NCBI GenBank assembly: GCA_023078685.1
Contig: JALGAS010000004.1
Span: 5,208,001 to 5,272,000, forward strand
Length of the DNA stretch: 64,000 nt
Origin: Neopestalotiopsis rosae
Lineage: Eukaryota > Ascomycota > Sordariomycetes > Amphisphaeriales > Sporocadaceae
Reading direction: 5' to 3'
The number at the start of each line of letters is the position of its first letter. The stretch's first letter is position 1. Shown here piece after piece: positions 11,602 through 20,837 of the stretch. The notes under the pieces were generated by a model, which was not told the DNA's origin, did not search any database, and saw only the letters and a program-made list of their open reading frames with translations. The translations under genes and the position numbers were made by a program.

Positions 11602-12973
11602 CTTGATGTGATAGTCGTGCACATGCGCGAGTGAAGTAATAAGTGAATTTAGCAAGTATAGATCATACAGGTCAAGGTTGCAATGCAATCAAGGAGAATT
11701 ATAGTACAGTGAATAATAGATGTCGTTGAAGATAAATGTTGTCGAATGGTATGTGCAAGTCGAGAGTACGAAACGAAGTGGCGGTTGCTATCAATGACGC
11801 TTTATCGTTGATACCCAGGGAGCTGAGGTGGCGCTAGATACACAGGCACCTAGACTTTGCGTAGCTAACATAGTATGTACATTAAGCATGAGCACATGTG
11901 CATCCAACATTGATTACCACCGGCAGCGGCTGACTGAGCTACCAATACTGGGTTTCCGATTTGCTTGTCCAGGTGCTTGCGTTACGCTTTGCACATGGCG
12001 GCTTTGAGGCCAACCCCTTTGCCAATATTTGGGTTCATGCCATGCTATGTGTTTACTGCAGTGACCTTTGAGGGGTCAAGGAGAGATGATGTACTCTGTG
12101 CATGTGGAGAAATATTGAAAATCGCAGGCTGTACATAGTAGCGTACCGTCCCTAGGTTAAATCCGATCTGGGAGTTGGACTGCGGTTCATGTTCTCAATT
12201 GAGACCTGCAGTGCTTAAGCGCCCGTCAGCCACGGACAGGAGTTTGGGAACTTGGGAGTGTCATCCTTTTTCATGTGCTCGCTCCTATCTCATCTCGCCC
12301 GGTCCATCCTAGGTTTTATTCTGTAGGATTACCGAAGGAATCGATTTTCTCATATTAGTTCGTATGGCTGTACGTCAGTCAGCTTCACATCTTGACCGCT
12401 GATTATTTGGCATTGTCCTTTTTTGTTGTTTTGTCCCTTGAATTTGGGCAGAAATATCAAATCTGATTTTCATGAGATCTGCTGGGATGTACCCCGTATC
12501 CCCTTAAGAAATTGTTTAGAGGTCCATCCCCATCCCATCTTACTTTAGCCCCAGCGTTCCAATCCGTTAAAGCCTAGGACCCCTGTCCATACGCTACACT
12601 ACCTACCAGCTACCCGACCTACACGACGAACCCGAGACACCATATACGAATAATAGCAGAATAGGGTGCGGCGGGCTGGTTACTGTCGGTAGCTTCCTTT
12701 GTCTTGGAACGTCATTCACACTACACCTACCACCTAAACCCCAAACTTACCAAATCCATCCTTCCCCAAAACAAGCGACTGTCCCCTGTTGAGCTTCCCT
12801 TCTTCTTTATTCTCCAGCAACACATCCAGGAGAACGATCTCAGCTCCGAATCGGGGGCCAGGCCACTCAATACCGATATGCGACCGGCATAGGCAATGAT
12901 TGACTAGGTTAGAAAGCATCACGCCGCATGCGACTTCGACCAAACAGCCCACCACTCGTAGCAGAGCTTCGCC
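11602..12973. other. Intergenic region between the LysM gene and the SIP3-like gene
   Basis: About 1.4 kb separating two divergently oriented genes. No coding homology was seen. The last ~250 nt before 12,974 are rich in C/T and A/C runs (for example around 12,540-12,800), as is common in fungal promoters and 5' leaders. Confidence 0.5.
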
Positions 12974-15900
12974 ATGTCGGATCCAAGCACCTCAGAAAGG
13001 GTGCCGCCGACACCCTCGGCGCCCAATATGCCAACTCAGGCCTCGCGACACGGGAATCCTCTGATCTCTGTCCTCCTCAACGAAGCCGGTCTAGACTCCC
13101 CAACCTTTCGCAGCAATGCCCTGCACTTTGCTGAGCAAGTCGACGCCATTGAGCGCTGGCTTGAGGGCTATTCGCGGACCGCCGCCAGGCTGTCACACGA
13201 CATGCTGGGCCTTGAAGCCGTCGTCAACGACTACCTCGCCAAGGTCATTCCTCCGCAAAACGTCGTCTCTCTCGATCACGATTACACCGCCCTGGCCCTG
13301 AAGAGGATATCCGAGGGCAGTCGGGAGTGGTGGACACACATCCTGGGACTCGCCAAGAAGATGGACACAATGAGCGCCGAGCCGATACGAAACTTTTTAC
13401 AGAATGATTTACGGACCTTCAAGGAGACGAGGCGAAACCTCGACCAAAGCCAAAAGACGTTTGATTCCACCCTCGCCCGGTACCTAGGATTGAGCAAAGC
13501 AAAGGAGCCAAGCGCAATCAGGGAGGAAGCATTCAGCGTATACGAGACGAGAAAGGCCTACCTCAAGGCATCCATGGACTTTTGCCAGATGGCGCCGCAG
13601 TTGAGGTTTACACTCGACAAGTTACTGGTGCGGGTCTCGACCGACATCTGGCGCGAAATGAAGCGGTCCAAGGATACAGCAGGGAGCTTTGGCAAATGGG
13701 GCCAGCAGATGGATCGTGTCAGGGGCTGGTCGAAAGAGATGGAGTTGACAGAGTCGACCTTCAAGCGTGAGCTTCAGGCGGCTCGGCGCGAGGTCGGCGA
13801 GAACTCTGTGGTAGCCTTTAAGCCATCGCGCGAACTCGATGCCTACAGCGCCAGCACGGTACCATTCCTGGGCTCCAAGGGTCCTTTGAGTGTCAACACG
13901 GACGAGAAGGCTGGCGTCTTCTCCGAAAAGCAAGGTTGGCTCTACCTCAGGACCATGACGGGCAAGCCAGTGCGACATACTTGGATTCGCAGATGGTATT
14001 ATTGCCGCGATGGCATCTTTGGCTGGCTAGTGAGCGGACCACAAGGTGTCTTGACTGGAGATGAGATTGGTGTTTTGCTGTGCAACGCAAAGCCGGCCAT
14101 CAGTGAAGAGCGCCGTTTCTGCTTCGAGGTCAAGACCAAGAACCAAACTCTAATGCTGCAGGCGGAGACTCAGTCGGAGCTTATGGGGTGGCTAGAGGTC
14201 TTTGAGGTGGCCAAGAAGAAGGCCTTCGAGGCAAGTGTTGGAAGGGATACATCCTCCTTGCCCGGTGGTGTTGATCCTGCTTTTGCTATTACTCCTCCCT
14301 CGATGCCCGAGTTCTCTGCCAAGACACTGGATGCGCAGCTCGGCTTCGAGGAATCTGGACAATCTTTCGAGAAGACCAACACTCTGCCGATACCTGGCCA
14401 AGAGAGTAGTGGTATTCCCCGGGCTAGCTTTGATGTCATCTCGACTGGCCCGAGGCGTTCAGCCACGGCACTTGGCCGTGAAGAAGGCGAGAGTGGACGC
14501 GATCACGCAGCCAGGATAATGCAAAAGCTTGATCTACACCGCAAAGCCAACTTCTCCTCGACCACAGACGTTAGTTCGGGTATGCCATCACCCGGTCCGT
14601 CTGGCGGTATTGCGAGTCTCATTTCTGCCAGCCATGGTCTCTTGCCCGGTTATCCCTCTCCAATTATCGGCCAAATGGCGTCAAGGCCGCAGCAGCAGCA
14701 ACAACAGGCACCTACACTATCAGGTCCAGAGCCACAGGCAGGCAGTCTGGCGCCTGCCACTCTTGCAAGTCCTCCAGCACCCACAAGTCTTAGTAAGACT
14801 GCGGTTGTGTATAGCAGTGACCGCACTCTAACCAACGACACTGGCCCGGGACTTCCCACTGCCATCATGGCAAACTACTGGGGAAGCAATGCCTGGGCTC
14901 AGGAATACGCCCCGAAACCAGCAAAGGCAGAATTTAATCCCGATGATCCTTTTGGACCCAACTCACCATCAATCAAAATGACCATGGCCAACGAAATTGG
15001 TGAGCTCAAGGCCTCGACTCCGACTCACAAGAAGGCTATCAGCATGGACGCCAAGATTCTGCAACCTGCAACCGTCAAGGAAAAGACTACACAGGAGCAG
15101 TTCCCGCCTGGCTATCCTCTGGAGCTCAAGACGAACACTGCGCAATTCAGGCTCGTCTTTCCCCAAGTCCCAGTGGACGAGAAACTTGTTCTGGTCTTCA
15201 GAGCGTCCTGGACCACGAGCACTTCTGAGCGAAGCCGTGATTCGCCAGGAATGGCTGGAAATGGGCGTATTTACGTCACGCCAGATAACATGTACTTTTA
15301 TGGTCATCAGATGGGACTTGTGGTTGCTTATGCCATCCCACTTGACACCATTACAGAAGTCACGGCTGCACCAGGAAGAGACTGCGATTTCATCTTCCTG
15401 CATTTGAACCAAGATGCACCCGATGTGCAGTACAGCAGGATCTCCATCAAGACGTTTTTGGAGGATATGGACCTCCTTCACGCTCGTCTGAATTTGTTGG
15501 TCGACGACTTACAGGCAGAAGAACCCATGGAAGCCATGGAACTCATCAAGGCCTTGATCAACTTTGAAAATGAGGAGTACGATAGGAGAAGCGCGAGCGC
15601 CGGAAGCTGGGAAGAGGTCTCGGCCAACACGCCTGTTGACAATAACACCTTGGCTGGGCGGGCTGTAAGTCCCAGAGCAGACTTGTACGCAAAATCTCGA
15701 GCTCGTGCCGCCATGCGGAAGCCTGCGCCCAAACTTCAGTTGCCAGCGCATCCCGTGCACTACGAGCCCGAGGATATGCAGAGAAAGGTGGCTGAACGCA
15801 CTTTCGAGATCAGTGCAAAGGCGTGCTTCCACGTCTTGTTTGGAGACAAGAGTTTTGTCTTTCCCAAACTCTATTTTGAGCGCAGAGCGAAGCAAATCGC

Positions 15901-17221
15901 TCAAGGCCCTTGGACAGTGGGCGACGCAGGGCGTTTGCAGCGTTTGTTCCACTTCAAGGTCAAGTACGGAACCATGTTTGGCCAAGCGCGCGAGGAGGAC
16001 ATTACGGACCAGCAGACTGTTGAAGTGTTCAGTGACCACGTTACGTACGTTGTCACTCATGTCAAGACACCATGGCATCTTCCGCACGCGGGAGCATTCA
16101 AGCTGGTGACCAAGATTGTCATTACCCACATTGCAAAATCAAAGTGCAAGCTAGCCATCTTTACAAAGGTGGCATGGTCAAAAGCCGTCTTGTCCAAGAA
16201 TATTGTCGAGCGCCAGGCACTCGACGACGCCGACATGGACGCCGAAGAGCTTGCAGAGGTGGCCACTGATCAGGTGCGCAAGATTGGACCACATAGTCGC
16301 ACGAAGCGCGCCATTCAAATATATGGCAACATTGGTCAGCAGACACAAGTAGTACTGTTCTCGCCAGCAGACTCTGAGAAAACAAAGAAGACGCACATCC
16401 GGCCACACAGTCTTACGTCTATGCTGTTCGACACTGTCAGATCCTTTGCGGAATCTGCAGTCACATCAGTCATCATGTTTGCGTTTGCTGGACTCAAGAA
16501 ACTCTGGGATGTGGTGACTGCACAGCGCCTTCTCCTCGCTGTTCTAGCATTCAGCTTCATATTCAATGTTGTGTTTTCGTCTCAAGGTGCTTCGACATGG
16601 TGGAGCGAGCGCAAGGCAGCCGGCTTCATGCAACGACTTGGTGTAGGGCCAAACGTCATGATGAGCAAGGCGATTTACTTGAGAGACTTGGACGAGGCGG
16701 CGCGTTTCTCTTCGCTGGATAATTCGTGGCCCGCTGAAGATAGCTCTTGCTACGCAACATTCCAATCTATAGCAAACAGCACCGATATCGACGCTCCGTT
16801 CGAGGGCGCAGGGGCAACCTTGTCATCGGCTTCTAGCCGCGCAACGGCGAGGAGATTGAGACGATCGAGACAGCGTCTCGGAGCTTACCGGCACGATCTA
16901 TTGGTCGCCATGCGCATGGTTAACAGCGTGGAGCGGGAGATGATCCAGGGCGAGTGGGAGAACTGGCTGATTGATGAGAACTACCGGTGCGAACAGGTGG
17001 CAGGTGTCCTGAGGCTCTGGAACACCACGGACGATAAGGCAGCGACGGGCAAGGGCGCCGCCGTGGTAGCAGTCGATAGTGAGCTGCAGCAAAAGCTTCT
17101 CCGCGAAAAGGACGAGCGCAAGAAGGAGACGCTGATGAGTTGGTATACGGATTACTGCGGCAGCTGCAAACAGGATAAGGATGATTTGCTGCGGGATAGG
17201 GAGCGTCTTAGCTTGGCTTAG
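12974..17221 (+). CDS. sip3: Sip3/Lam-type membrane-anchored lipid (sterol)-transfer protein
   Basis: Intronless, 1415 aa. The family (yeast Sip3/Lam3, Ysp1/Lam1) sits in the ER at membrane contact sites and moves sterols. Domains in order: a BAR-like helical region (about residues 30-275, with RWLEGYSRTAARLSHDMLGL); a PH domain (about 316-425, EKQGWLYLRTMTGKPVRHTW to LMGWLEVFEVAKK); a long low-complexity linker with polyglutamine; a GRAM-like segment (about 730-830, GRIYVTPDNMYFYGHQMGLV); a VASt domain (about 940-1120, from FEISAKACFHVLFGDKSFVF to FTKVAWSK); and a transmembrane helix at about 1184-1202 (LLLAVLAFSFIFNVVF) followed by a luminal tail of ~210 residues. The length and order fit the family. 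The start is the first ATG of the frame and has an upstream C/A-rich leader. No frame break was found. Confidence 0.92.
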   Translation: MSDPSTSERVPPTPSAPNMPTQASRHGNPLISVLLNEAGLDSPTFRSNALHFAEQVDAIERWLEGYSRTAARLSHDMLGLEAVVNDYLAKVIPPQNVVSLDHDYTALALKRISEGSREWWTHILGLAKKMDTMSAEPIRNFLQNDLRTFKETRRNLDQSQKTFDSTLARYLGLSKAKEPSAIREEAFSVYETRKAYLKASMDFCQMAPQLRFTLDKLLVRVSTDIWREMKRSKDTAGSFGKWGQQMDRVRGWSKEMELTESTFKRELQAARREVGENSVVAFKPSRELDAYSASTVPFLGSKGPLSVNTDEKAGVFSEKQGWLYLRTMTGKPVRHTWIRRWYYCRDGIFGWLVSGPQGVLTGDEIGVLLCNAKPAISEERRFCFEVKTKNQTLMLQAETQSELMGWLEVFEVAKKKAFEASVGRDTSSLPGGVDPAFAITPPSMPEFSAKTLDAQLGFEESGQSFEKTNTLPIPGQESSGIPRASFDVISTGPRRSATALGREEGESGRDHAARIMQKLDLHRKANFSSTTDVSSGMPSPGPSGGIASLISASHGLLPGYPSPIIGQMASRPQQQQQQAPTLSGPEPQAGSLAPATLASPPAPTSLSKTAVVYSSDRTLTNDTGPGLPTAIMANYWGSNAWAQEYAPKPAKAEFNPDDPFGPNSPSIKMTMANEIGELKASTPTHKKAISMDAKILQPATVKEKTTQEQFPPGYPLELKTNTAQFRLVFPQVPVDEKLVLVFRASWTTSTSERSRDSPGMAGNGRIYVTPDNMYFYGHQMGLVVAYAIPLDTITEVTAAPGRDCDFIFLHLNQDAPDVQYSRISIKTFLEDMDLLHARLNLLVDDLQAEEPMEAMELIKALINFENEEYDRRSASAGSWEEVSANTPVDNNTLAGRAVSPRADLYAKSRARAAMRKPAPKLQLPAHPVHYEPEDMQRKVAERTFEISAKACFHVLFGDKSFVFPKLYFERRAKQIAQGPWTVGDAGRLQRLFHFKVKYGTMFGQAREEDITDQQTVEVFSDHVTYVVTHVKTPWHLPHAGAFKLVTKIVITHIAKSKCKLAIFTKVAWSKAVLSKNIVERQALDDADMDAEELAEVATDQVRKIGPHSRTKRAIQIYGNIGQQTQVVLFSPADSEKTKKTHIRPHSLTSMLFDTVRSFAESAVTSVIMFAFAGLKKLWDVVTAQRLLLAVLAFSFIFNVVFSSQGASTWWSERKAAGFMQRLGVGPNVMMSKAIYLRDLDEAARFSSLDNSWPAEDSSCYATFQSIANSTDIDAPFEGAGATLSSASSRATARRLRRSRQRLGAYRHDLLVAMRMVNSVEREMIQGEWENWLIDENYRCEQVAGVLRLWNTTDDKAATGKGAAVVAVDSELQQKLLREKDERKKETLMSWYTDYCGSCKQDKDDLLRDRERLSLA

Positions 17222-17503
17222 AAAGGATTACCCCCACCCGGGGAACAGATAGATGGATAGTTGTTTATAATGATAGTGTTTTTGTATCCGAGGAATGATT
17301 GAGAAAATAATGTACTGCATGATAAGCTGAATCTGATCAAGCAGTCCCTTCTGACAAAGAGAATCTTGCACCGTATGAGGTTTGGCGCGTATGTGTTACA
17401 ATCACCCCGCAGAAGTGTCCGTACGCCCTCTATTTTGCATATTCCGCGGAGAATACGATATTTTCTACGCATTAGCAACTTTTAGTTTTCTTATATATAT
17501 ATA
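17222..17503. other. 3' flank of the SIP3-like gene up to the transposon
   Basis: 282 nt of unique sequence ending in a TATATATATA run, which is the insertion target of the Fot1-like element. No gene seen. Confidence 0.5.
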
Positions 17504-17566
17504 ACGTAATTGACAAGCGAGTCGCCAATACAAGCGAGTCGCCAATACAAGCGAGTCGCCAGCCAA
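17504..17566 (+). repeat. Left terminal inverted repeat with three 17-bp units
   Basis: After ACGTAATTG come three copies of ACAAGCGAGTCGCC at 17513, 17530 and 17547 (period 17, spacer AAT), then AGCCAA. The right end has the same structure with only two copies. Confidence 0.9.
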
Positions 17567-17626
17567 ACCGGACCTCTTAACTGCAAACTCACGAAACTCA
17601 ACCACCACGTAATAAATTTAATTAAA

Positions 17627-17747
17627 TTATTCTGAATCCTTTTTATCGGACGTTTCTACCTTAATTATATAAGTTCGCGCATTATATCCGGGGTTACCGC
17701 AAATACCATAACGCCGAACGCGCGCTTTTGCCCTCTTCGGACGATTG
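17627..17747 (-). pseudogene. C-terminal end of the same Fot1-like transposase, left of the insertion
   Basis: Joining 25429 to 17747 (one target copy removed) keeps the transposase frame exactly open across an asparagine run (codon AA|C). The tail reads RPKRAKARVRRYGICGNPGY and ends at a TAA at 17627-17629. It resembles a CxxC...H...C tail knuckle in which one Cys and one His codon have become Tyr (TGT to TAT, CAT to TAT), again RIP-type changes. Identity as the C-terminus is inferred from frame continuity. Confidence 0.8.
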
Positions 17748-17867
17748 TTATTTGTTACGAACATGCACCCTTGCAGAAGGACAAACAACTGTGTTGGCGC
17801 TTAAGAAGGTATGCTGCGGGGCAGTGACCACGGCCCTGGCCAAAAGACCCAGCCACCCCCGCCAGCT

Positions 17868-17984
17868 GTCAACAAGTGTTGACAGGATCATGGCCTTGGC
17901 AATGATCCATTGGCATGGATCACAAGGATCATTGTGATCCATAAGATCCAAGAACAAAGGGGATCATACTTGTTGGTATGATCC
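17868..17984 (+). repeat. Cluster of GATC-centred palindromes in U3
   Basis: Within 117 bp there are perfect stems at 17868-17883 (GTCAACAAGTGTTGAC), 17917-17940 (9-bp arms GGATCACAA/TTGTGATCC) and 17961-17984 (9-bp arms GGATCATAC/GTATGATCC), plus 7-bp arms GGATCAT/ATGATCC around 17885-17908. About eight GGATCA/TGATCC-like half sites occur in total. The same cluster is in the 3' LTR about 7,164 bp to the right. Confidence 0.85.
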
Positions 17985-18013
17985 AAGCAAACATCAGTGA
18001 GGGAATGAATGGA

Positions 18014-18020
18014 TATATTA
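18014..18020 (+). promoter_or_regulatory. TATA-like box in the LTR
   Basis: TATATTA, 47 nt upstream of the AGTGATCAA that is the proposed 5' end region of the genomic RNA. Inferred from position only. Confidence 0.4.
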
Positions 18021-18266
18021 GGGAGGGATTTCCTACGGTTACATAGACAGTCATTACCTCAGTGATCAATCTAAGCATCTATCTTACCCATAGGTGAAGC
18101 ATTCAATACGCTTTGACGACTACACTTGTGAATCATTTCAGGACCACCATCTTCAGTTACTCATTGCTCAGTTCAGTATCTTGGCTAGCGTTCCCTGTTA
18201 GCATAAACCCCCAACACCTCTTATACTCAGGTTTATTCTAGAAACCCGTAGTATAGTCGTTACATT

Positions 18267-18275
18267 TTGATCACT
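18267..18275 (+). other. Candidate self-priming primer-binding site
   Basis: TTGATCACT starts 2 nt after the end of the 5' LTR, where a primer-binding site belongs. It does not show the common TGG start expected for tRNA priming, and it is exactly complementary to AGTGATCAA at 18061-18069 inside the LTR. Tf1/sushi-type chromoviruses prime reverse transcription with the 5' end of their own RNA in this way. Confidence 0.5.
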
Positions 18276-18323
18276 CTTGTTCAGGTACGTTCCCCCAGAA
18301 ACTAACTGAGCAATATCGGCAGA

Positions 18324-20819
18324 ATGTCTACCGTCAGCAAGGACAGCGGCAGTAGCAAGAAAGGAAAGGAGACAACAAAGGCCACTCAGGAACAGACACC
18401 CCAAGAATCCCCCACTCAAGCTATGAGTATTGACTCCGATGGAGACGACGACTTCGAAGTCTCCAAGGAACAGTACGAAAGCATTCTTCGGGAAATCAAG
18501 CGACTCCAGCGAGAGGAGGATCGCAAGGCCAAACTCATTCAGGAACTCCAGGATTCCAACACCGCTATGCGAGGAGCAGCCAACATCATCACCACGCCAA
18601 TCCAGAAGACTGATGGGCTCAAGTTCAACACTCCCGCACCTTATGATGGAACGCCTGGAGGGCTCAAAGGATACCTTGCCCAAGTCCGCGCCTATCACTC
18701 CTTCCACATGGGAAGCTTCCAGAATGACCTTCAGAGGATCGTTCACGCAGCATCCTTCTTGAAAGGACGCGCCCTCGCGTGGTTCGAACCATACCTCTCT
18801 GAAGCAAGCGAACATGGATGGATGTTGAGCCAGTGCAAGGCAGAGACACAGAAGATCTTCGGAACCTATGCCGGATTCGAAGAAGCACTCAAATCACTAT
18901 TCCAAGATCCTGACGAGAAGAGACAAGCCGAACGAGAACTTGAGAACCTCAAGCAGAAAGCATCCGCGTCAGTATACACTGCAGAATTCAAGCGGATCAC
19001 CGCTCGCATGGACTGCACCGACGACACACGCATCATGCTATACTATCAAGGTCTCAAGGAAGAAGTCAAGGATGAGATCAGTAGGATCTTGTACCTACCT
19101 ACCGACTTCACCCAGTACGCGGAACTTGTGGTACGCATTGACAACCAACTATACGCTCGACGGTCTGAAAAGAAACAAACCCCGAAATACCAGAGCCGTA
19201 CCACCGCCAACATGGGAAGACCCCGACAAAACGGATATAACAACCGAAACCGCGACTGGAAGAACAAGACGTCATACGGACAACACAGCGGACCCATGGA
19301 CCTTGACGCTACCCAGCGAAAGGACAAATCCAAGGTCAAGTGCTACAACTGCGGGAAAATGGGACACTACGCGAGCGAGTGCAACCAACCAAAGAAACTG
19401 GGATTTAAACCAGTGCCAGAGGGCAAGAAGCAGATCTACAGCACCAAGCGAGAAGAAGTACCCCACGACTCTCTCTCCTGGACGGCGTGCTACGACGACG
19501 AATGTCGAACGCATAAATCCAGCAAGCGAGACAGTGGATGGTACCCCAAGCAACCAAGAACCCTAGCCGCCGCGACGCGCCTGGGAAGGAATGTCCACAT
19601 CGGATCAGAAGGACAACTGGTAGACAGCGATAGCGACACTATCGGCAGCGCTTCAGAGAACGAAGGCTACCACCAAGTCAGAGAAGCAGAACAACAGCTT
19701 CGACAGCAACAAACGACCCCATCTGTGGACGACACTAGCAGCGATGAGGAGGATACCTACGAACCCATGGACACCGACTACAAGGGAAGAAGGGAACTCA
19801 TCACGAAACTAGAAACCTCCACTAGGGATGAACTCGAACGGGAATTCAGACAAACCCGACGAATCGACACCAATGCCCAGTTTACTCTCTCTGCCGTGGA
19901 GATGTACGGCACGGGGCAACAACTAGCAGAAATCCTCCAGAAAACCACCGACACCCCATGGGAGCAGAGAACCCCGGGAGCCAAATTTGGAGACGACCCC
20001 CGACTCAGCATCAAGCACCCTCAGCACCACCAGATCGCGTGGGTAGGATGCATCGACCCGGGATGCGACGAACACCTTGAAAACAAAACATCTCAAGGAG
20101 TATTCCCACTACGAATGGGAAAAGACGCCATTTGCTACCCCCATCTAGCTGAGCACGCAGGAAAGGCAGAAGTAAGCTACTGCGACGCACGAGGATATGT
20201 CGTACTTGCTTTGCACCCTAGACCACCGCAGTGCTCGATCAACGAGAAAAAACCATGGTGGACATGCCCACAGGATGACTGCATACGCCATATGCAAAAC
20301 AAAGCAGAAGCATGGAAACGCATCAGAGACCTGAGAATATCAGGAAAGCTCAAGATTGAACCAGTGGAAGAAACTTTCGATGTCCGGAACGTAATGAATA
20401 CCACCCGGAAAGAACCTCCACAGCCACTCCGACACACGGTCACCATGATATCCGAAGAAACCAACGAACAAATCAAGAAGACATTCACATTACCCCAGCA
20501 ACCAACGAAGGAAGAACCTTCGCAGAAAGAATTCAACGATAAACTAGCCCAGCTTGAGGCACGATATCAAGAGGAAGGACAAGAGAAGCCACCCTCTTGG
20601 GAACTTCGGATAGAAGCATTGAATGAGCTAGCAAGAGAGCTACGCTCACCCAGACAAACCCCTGGAACGCAGGACGAAGACACAGGCGACGCACACTACC
20701 GCCAGAAGAGAAATGAGACCCGAGAACAAAGGGATCAACGGATACTCACCAGCGCCGAGAAGCGACGCGCCAACAGACGAATCAACAAGGATTCGGGAAA
20801 CGACCTGGACCACTTTTAA
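18324..20819 (+). CDS. gag: Gag polyprotein of the chromovirus
   Basis: 831 aa from the ATG at 18324 (60 nt after the LTR) to TAA at 20817-20819. Gag packages the RNA and forms the virus-like particle. An acidic N-terminal coiled segment precedes a retrotransposon-gag capsid-like domain (about residues 105-260, with YDGTPGGLKGYLAQVRAYHS and ARMDCTDDTRIMLYYQGLKE). A classic CCHC zinc knuckle sits at C340, C343, H348, C353. The C-terminal half is unusually long for gag and carries three copies of a WxxCx4CxxHxxxK motif starting at residues 386, 573 and 645. The last codons overlap the -1 pol frame, with a GGGAAAC heptamer 15 nt before the stop. Confidence 0.93.
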   Translation: MSTVSKDSGSSKKGKETTKATQEQTPQESPTQAMSIDSDGDDDFEVSKEQYESILREIKRLQREEDRKAKLIQELQDSNTAMRGAANIITTPIQKTDGLKFNTPAPYDGTPGGLKGYLAQVRAYHSFHMGSFQNDLQRIVHAASFLKGRALAWFEPYLSEASEHGWMLSQCKAETQKIFGTYAGFEEALKSLFQDPDEKRQAERELENLKQKASASVYTAEFKRITARMDCTDDTRIMLYYQGLKEEVKDEISRILYLPTDFTQYAELVVRIDNQLYARRSEKKQTPKYQSRTTANMGRPRQNGYNNRNRDWKNKTSYGQHSGPMDLDATQRKDKSKVKCYNCGKMGHYASECNQPKKLGFKPVPEGKKQIYSTKREEVPHDSLSWTACYDDECRTHKSSKRDSGWYPKQPRTLAAATRLGRNVHIGSEGQLVDSDSDTIGSASENEGYHQVREAEQQLRQQQTTPSVDDTSSDEEDTYEPMDTDYKGRRELITKLETSTRDELEREFRQTRRIDTNAQFTLSAVEMYGTGQQLAEILQKTTDTPWEQRTPGAKFGDDPRLSIKHPQHHQIAWVGCIDPGCDEHLENKTSQGVFPLRMGKDAICYPHLAEHAGKAEVSYCDARGYVVLALHPRPPQCSINEKKPWWTCPQDDCIRHMQNKAEAWKRIRDLRISGKLKIEPVEETFDVRNVMNTTRKEPPQPLRHTVTMISEETNEQIKKTFTLPQQPTKEEPSQKEFNDKLAQLEARYQEEGQEKPPSWELRIEALNELARELRSPRQTPGTQDEDTGDAHYRQKRNETREQRDQRILTSAEKRRANRRINKDSGNDLDHF

Positions 20820-20837
20820 AGAGGCAAAAGCGGTCCA
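20795..20837 (+). promoter_or_regulatory. Candidate -1 programmed ribosomal frameshift signal (gag to pol)
   Basis: GGGAAAC at 20795-20801 is in the required phase for gag (G|GGA|AAC) and is a known functional slippery heptamer. The pol frame is open from 20717, so gag and pol frames overlap by about 100 nt. Four to five nt downstream, TGGACC (20806-20811) can pair with GGTCCA (20832-20837), or alternatively with the GGTCCA at 20847-20852, as a stimulatory stem. Confidence 0.65.

Larger units (their letters stand above)
17753..18264 (+). repeat. 5' LTR, 512 bp
   Basis: Begins TGTTACGAAC and ends TCGTTACA. No difference from the 3' LTR was found by reading. Contains a U3 palindrome cluster, a TATA-like box at 18014 and the short sequence AGTGATCAA at 18061 that is complementary to the site just after the LTR. 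Confidence 0.97.

Noticed and set aside
12974..17221. Long antisense open stretches over the SIP3-like gene (for example 14969-15481 and 15509-16129)
   Set aside because: They are shadows of a high-GC coding frame and show no family features.
18775..18795. tRNA B-box-like GGTTCGAACC
   Set aside because: Lies inside gag coding sequence and no cloverleaf arms can be built around it. Similar isolated matches near 4949, 32826 and 38982 were dropped for the same reason.
20814..20820. TTTTAAA heptamer at the gag stop as the slippery site
   Set aside because: Its phase does not match the gag frame for a -1 shift; GGGAAAC at 20795 does.
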